Below are positions 33,380 through 34,483 of a DNA stretch of 34,483 nucleotides, piece after piece. Source of the DNA: Bacteroidales bacterium OttesenSCG-928-M11 (GTDB lineage Bacteria > Bacteroidota > Bacteroidia > Bacteroidales > Azobacteroidaceae); NCBI GenBank assembly GCA_030265685.1, contig JAJDGO010000015.1, forward strand, positions 1 to 34,483. The letters run 5' to 3'. The notes under the pieces are model-generated. The model saw nothing but the letters and a program-made list of their open reading frames with translations, did not search any database and had not been told where the DNA came from. The position numbers were made by a program, and so were the translations under genes. The stretch's first letter is position 1. Each line of letters begins with the position of its first letter.

Positions 33380-34396
33380 ATGTCCATTATTTTGGGAATC
33401 GAATCTTCTTGCGATGACACTTCTGCTGCAATCATTCAAGACAATGTTCTTCTTTCAAACATAATTGCAAGTCAAAAAGTTCATGAAACCTATGGAGGTG
33501 TAGTACCTGAGTTGGCTTCTCGTGCACATCAACAAAATATTATTCCGGTAGTTGACCAAGCAATTAAACAAGCCGGAGTAGAAAAGTCAGACATTTCTGC
33601 TATTGCTTTTACACGAGGACCTGGATTATTAGGATCTTTATTGGTTGGAACTTCTTTCGCAAAAGGATTGTCTACGGCATTAAACATACCGATGATCGAA
33701 GTTAATCATCTTCAGGCTCATGTATTAGCACATTTTATAAAACAAGACAAAGACGATTCCAATCAACCGAAGTTTCCATTTTTATGTCTTTTGGTTTCCG
33801 GAGGAAACTCCCAAATCATTCATGTAAAGAATTGGAACAACATGGAGATCATAGGACAAACAATTGACGATGCTGCAGGCGAAGCTTTTGACAAATGTGC
33901 TAAAATGATGGGCTTACCATATCCCGGAGGTCCGGTAGTAGACCGCTTAGCTAAAGAAGGTAATCCTAATACTTTCGTCTTAAACAAGCCAAACATTCCC
34001 GGATATAACTATAGTTTTAGTGGATTAAAAACATCTTTTCTCTATTTATTGCGAGACAAATTAAAAGAAAATCCAAATTTCATCGAAGAAAATAAAGCCG
34101 ATTTATGCGCAAGTCTTCAAGCTACGATCGTAGATGTATTGATGAAAAAGTTAAGTAAAGCAGCTAAAGACTTAAAAATAAAAGAAATTGCAGTTGCAGG
34201 AGGAGTTTCTGCTAACTCGGGATTACGAGAAGCTTTCGTAAATTATGCACAAAAATACCATTGGACAATACATATTCCGTCGTTTGCTTTTACTACCGAC
34301 AACGCGGCAATGGTTGCTATCGTTGGTTACTTTAAATACTTGGAAAAAGATTTTTGTCCGATAGACTCAGTTCCTTTTACACGAACAGAGATTTAA
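33380..34396 (+). CDS. tsaD: tRNA N6-threonylcarbamoyladenosine transferase TsaD
   Basis: 338 residues from MSIILGIESSCDDTSAAII, the universal TsaD start; an upstream frame to 33305 would add a false hydrophobic leader and begins before the promoter. ASKHA-fold motifs are visible: metal-binding NHLQAHVLAHF, nucleotide-binding LVSGGNSQII, GEAFDKCAKMMGLPYPGGPVVDRLA, AVAGGVSANSGLR and TTDNAAMVA. With TsaB, TsaC and TsaE it makes the t6A37 modification of ANN-decoding tRNAs. It appears monocistronic in the window; the 87 bases after it contain nothing I can recognise. Confidence 0.96.
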   Translation: MSIILGIESSCDDTSAAIIQDNVLLSNIIASQKVHETYGGVVPELASRAHQQNIIPVVDQAIKQAGVEKSDISAIAFTRGPGLLGSLLVGTSFAKGLSTALNIPMIEVNHLQAHVLAHFIKQDKDDSNQPKFPFLCLLVSGGNSQIIHVKNWNNMEIIGQTIDDAAGEAFDKCAKMMGLPYPGGPVVDRLAKEGNPNTFVLNKPNIPGYNYSFSGLKTSFLYLLRDKLKENPNFIEENKADLCASLQATIVDVLMKKLSKAAKDLKIKEIAVAGGVSANSGLREAFVNYAQKYHWTIHIPSFAFTTDNAAMVAIVGYFKYLEKDFCPIDSVPFTRTEI

Positions 34397-34483
34397 TCAC
34401 CTAACGATCGCCTTTTATGCATAATTATTTCTTTTATCTGATTTTTGTTATTGTCATTCTTAATTTTACGTGGGAACAAATTT

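Overview
The window is a Bacteroidales chromosome segment in which a conjugative-transposon (CTn/ICE) right arm joins core chromosomal genes. Pointers to Bacteroidota: RteC, paired HTH_17 excision-type proteins and a TopIII/DUF3945 pair of the CTnDOT type; many promoters matching the Bacteroides -7 box TAnnTTTG; tRNA genes without encoded CCA; an OmpA with a Bacteroidota-style leader. The right half is clearly more AT-rich than the left, so the host is a low-GC member of the order (a Dysgonomonas-like relative is possible, but I cannot prove it) and the element probably came from a more GC-rich donor.

Region 1 (1-6650), element backbone: the tail of a DUF3945 protein, topB, a terminator, a small unknown ORF, an HMA-CDF cation exporter, an ArdA-like antirestriction protein, two overlapping HTH genes and rteC. 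Region 2 (6730-16390), heavy-metal cargo: a Cys-rich secreted protein, a CzcA-CzcC fusion, a CzcB lipoprotein and a Zn/Cd P-type ATPase. They read as one minus-strand operon behind a perfect 19-bp palindrome next to a Fur-family regulator gene. Upstream lie a DUF302 protein and a DHFR/RibD-like reductase. Region 3 (16390-18004): a strongly structured non-coding RNA or attenuator leader before the reductase gene, an empty spacer, and a tyrosine integrase that stops just after its R-H box.

Region 4 (18076-34483), chromosome: tRNA(CAT), prfB with a textbook programmed +1 frameshift, two tandem membrane metallophosphoesterases and an SDR in one operon, a complete phosphate locus (pstS-pstC-pstA-pstB-phoU-phoB-phoR), a UDP-sugar epimerase, an OprP/O-type porin preceded by four 22-bp tandem repeats, ompA, and divergently tsaD.

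Most notable: (i) the folded RNA before the reductase, with three mutually exclusive pairing partners around a T8 tract; (ii) a PstB whose ABC signature, Walker B glutamate and H-loop histidine are all replaced; (iii) a frameshift in an 8-base homopolymer in the signal peptide of the adjacent pstS; (iv) the 22-bp palindromic repeat array upstream of the porin; (v) the Fur-type palindrome and possible leaderless start of the metal operon.
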